Source: Ashinkailepas kermadecensis
Taxonomy: Eukaryota; Arthropoda; Thecostraca; Neolepadidae
Reading direction: 5' to 3'
DNA length: 64,000 nucleotides
Assembly: GCA_034440615.1 (NCBI GenBank)
Contig: JAOTOM010003665.1
Location: 2,501 to 66,500, forward strand
The notes under the pieces are model-generated. The model had not been told where the DNA came from. It ran no database searches and was given only the letters and a program-made list of their open reading frames with translations. Positions within the stretch are counted from its first letter, which is position 1; the number at the start of each line of letters is the position of its first letter. A program made the translations under genes and the position numbers. Shown here in pieces: positions 63,020 through 64,000 of the stretch.

Positions 63020-63132
63020 GTGCTGTTCAGCTGTTAGAGGCACCCTCGCAGTGGCACCCTCGCAGTGTTCAGCTGTTAGAGGCACCCTCGCAGTGGCACC
63101 CTCGCAGTGTTTAGCTGTCAGAGGCACCCTCG
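63020..63132. repeat. 42-bp tandem repeat with nested 16-bp repeat
   Basis: GTTCAGCTGTTAGAGGCACC occurs with a doubled CTCGCAGTGGCACC word. Confidence 0.92.
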
Positions 63133-64000
63133 CAATGTGGGAGAATTGTCATACACATGCAGTGCTGGCGAGTGAATGATCAAAACTGGTCGAAACGCCC
63201 TAAAGCCCAAAGCAGTGCGGGGAATCAATTTGATCATGCACTCCACTACTAACTAATGTTCTAAGCAAGCTACAGAGATGCGATGTACATCATGGTCATC
63301 GTGAACGTCACGACGCAACTACATCCCTGAACTTTTACAGTTACTTAAAGCATTGTTCTCTATCTTCTTTGGTTGACCTTCCAGGTCCGGTGAGGCAGGT
63401 CAATGTCGGGGTGCAATCAGTCACCCGTCTTCGCCGTAGCTTCCGGACCTCGATTGAGAGGTCAAATGTGATTTCGTGCTTCAATATTGATGATATGCAA
63501 ACTGAAGCCTTAGTGTAACATAGTTAACACGTGTAAAGGTCAAGATCACCGATTCCGTCTAGATAAAATACCTAAAAGCGTGTAGTGAGCTGTTGAGGAG
63601 GATAAATTTCGAAGCAGGGAAAGCCGATAAGTGCCATCGACAGGGGCGAAAAAAGCCAACGACACGCCGACGCACGTCGGTGACAGCTAAAGGGACACGG
63701 AAGACTAATGAGACAGCCAAAGACTGGCATGTCTTTTCCTTTACAAGCTTGAAAAAACTTCTTTTTTTGAAAATAAATCGTATCAGTCCATTTCTGGGCC
63801 AGTTTACATTAGAAGATGGCATATTGTATATAGTGGTAGCGTCCTTATGAGACAGCTGCTGGCTGAAGAAAATCTGCGGCACAGGTGGCAGCCTATGCTA
63901 AATTCTCATAGACGTCGGCGGTATGCCGGTGAGACAGCAAGTGAGCTGTCTCATGCGGGACATTTGTGGCGCGTTGAACCTTATTGAATGACCTTGCTGA

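Larger units (their letters stand above)
53368..64000 (+). other. presumed next intron of aristaless, incomplete
   Basis: It begins with donor GTATGT. Apart from the arrays listed separately it holds unique GC-rich and later AT-rich sequence (62051-64000). I searched by eye for the VWFQNRRAKWRK-coding exon on the + strand and did not find it. A TATAAATA string at about 56787 is the only promoter-like word noted. Confidence 0.5.

Overview
This is eukaryotic, almost certainly animal, DNA. It has large non-coding spaces, class II tRNA-derived SINEs with target-site duplications, non-LTR retrotransposon fragments, hAT-type miniature elements and a spliced homeobox gene. The homeodomain fragment is of the aristaless/Arx class and is closest, from memory, to arthropod Aristaless. 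An arthropod (perhaps crustacean or chelicerate) is my best guess, but nothing here fixes the species. No bacterial, viral or CRISPR system was found.

The only gene I can name is an aristaless (al/Arx) homologue on the + strand. Exon A (50448-50887) carries a probable start codon, a low-complexity acidic N-terminus with five tandem RGDL-type tetrapeptides, and homeodomain residues 1-31. Exon B (53322-53367) is a 46-bp mini-exon covering residues 31-46. The exon for helix 3 (from residue 47) is not seen in the remaining 10.6 kb, so it probably lies beyond the window. The 2.4-kb intron between the two exons holds two unusual arrays. In the first, the exon A 3' end plus splice donor is copied five more times. 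The second is a 28-bp minisatellite of about 38 units in which roughly twenty units carry CACGTG.

Layout: 1-13.9 kb is mostly unique AT-balanced DNA with SINE-A and SINE-B copies, hAT fragments and a GTGACG hexanucleotide array. 13.9-28.6 kb is dominated by GC-rich minisatellites with units of 41, 42, 27, 49, 53, about 37, 74 and 24 bp. 28.6-39 kb contains two decayed non-LTR retrotransposon 3' ends (RT thumb/RNase H/C-terminal Cys motif), several minisatellites, two full-length SINE-B copies and a candidate single-exon secreted cysteine-rich peptide (36164-36499). 39.5-47.2 kb is another run of minisatellites followed by a CpG-rich unique block (about 45.2-46.65 kb). 47.4-48.1 kb is a complete 708-bp hAT MITE. 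50.3-53.4 kb is the homeobox gene. 53.4-64 kb, presumably its next intron, is again packed with minisatellites.

Tandem arrays (about 45 families with mostly unrelated unit sequences) occupy roughly a fifth of the window and generate most of the long open frames on both strands. Those frames are treated as artefacts unless stated. All homology statements are by eye and memory; no search was run.
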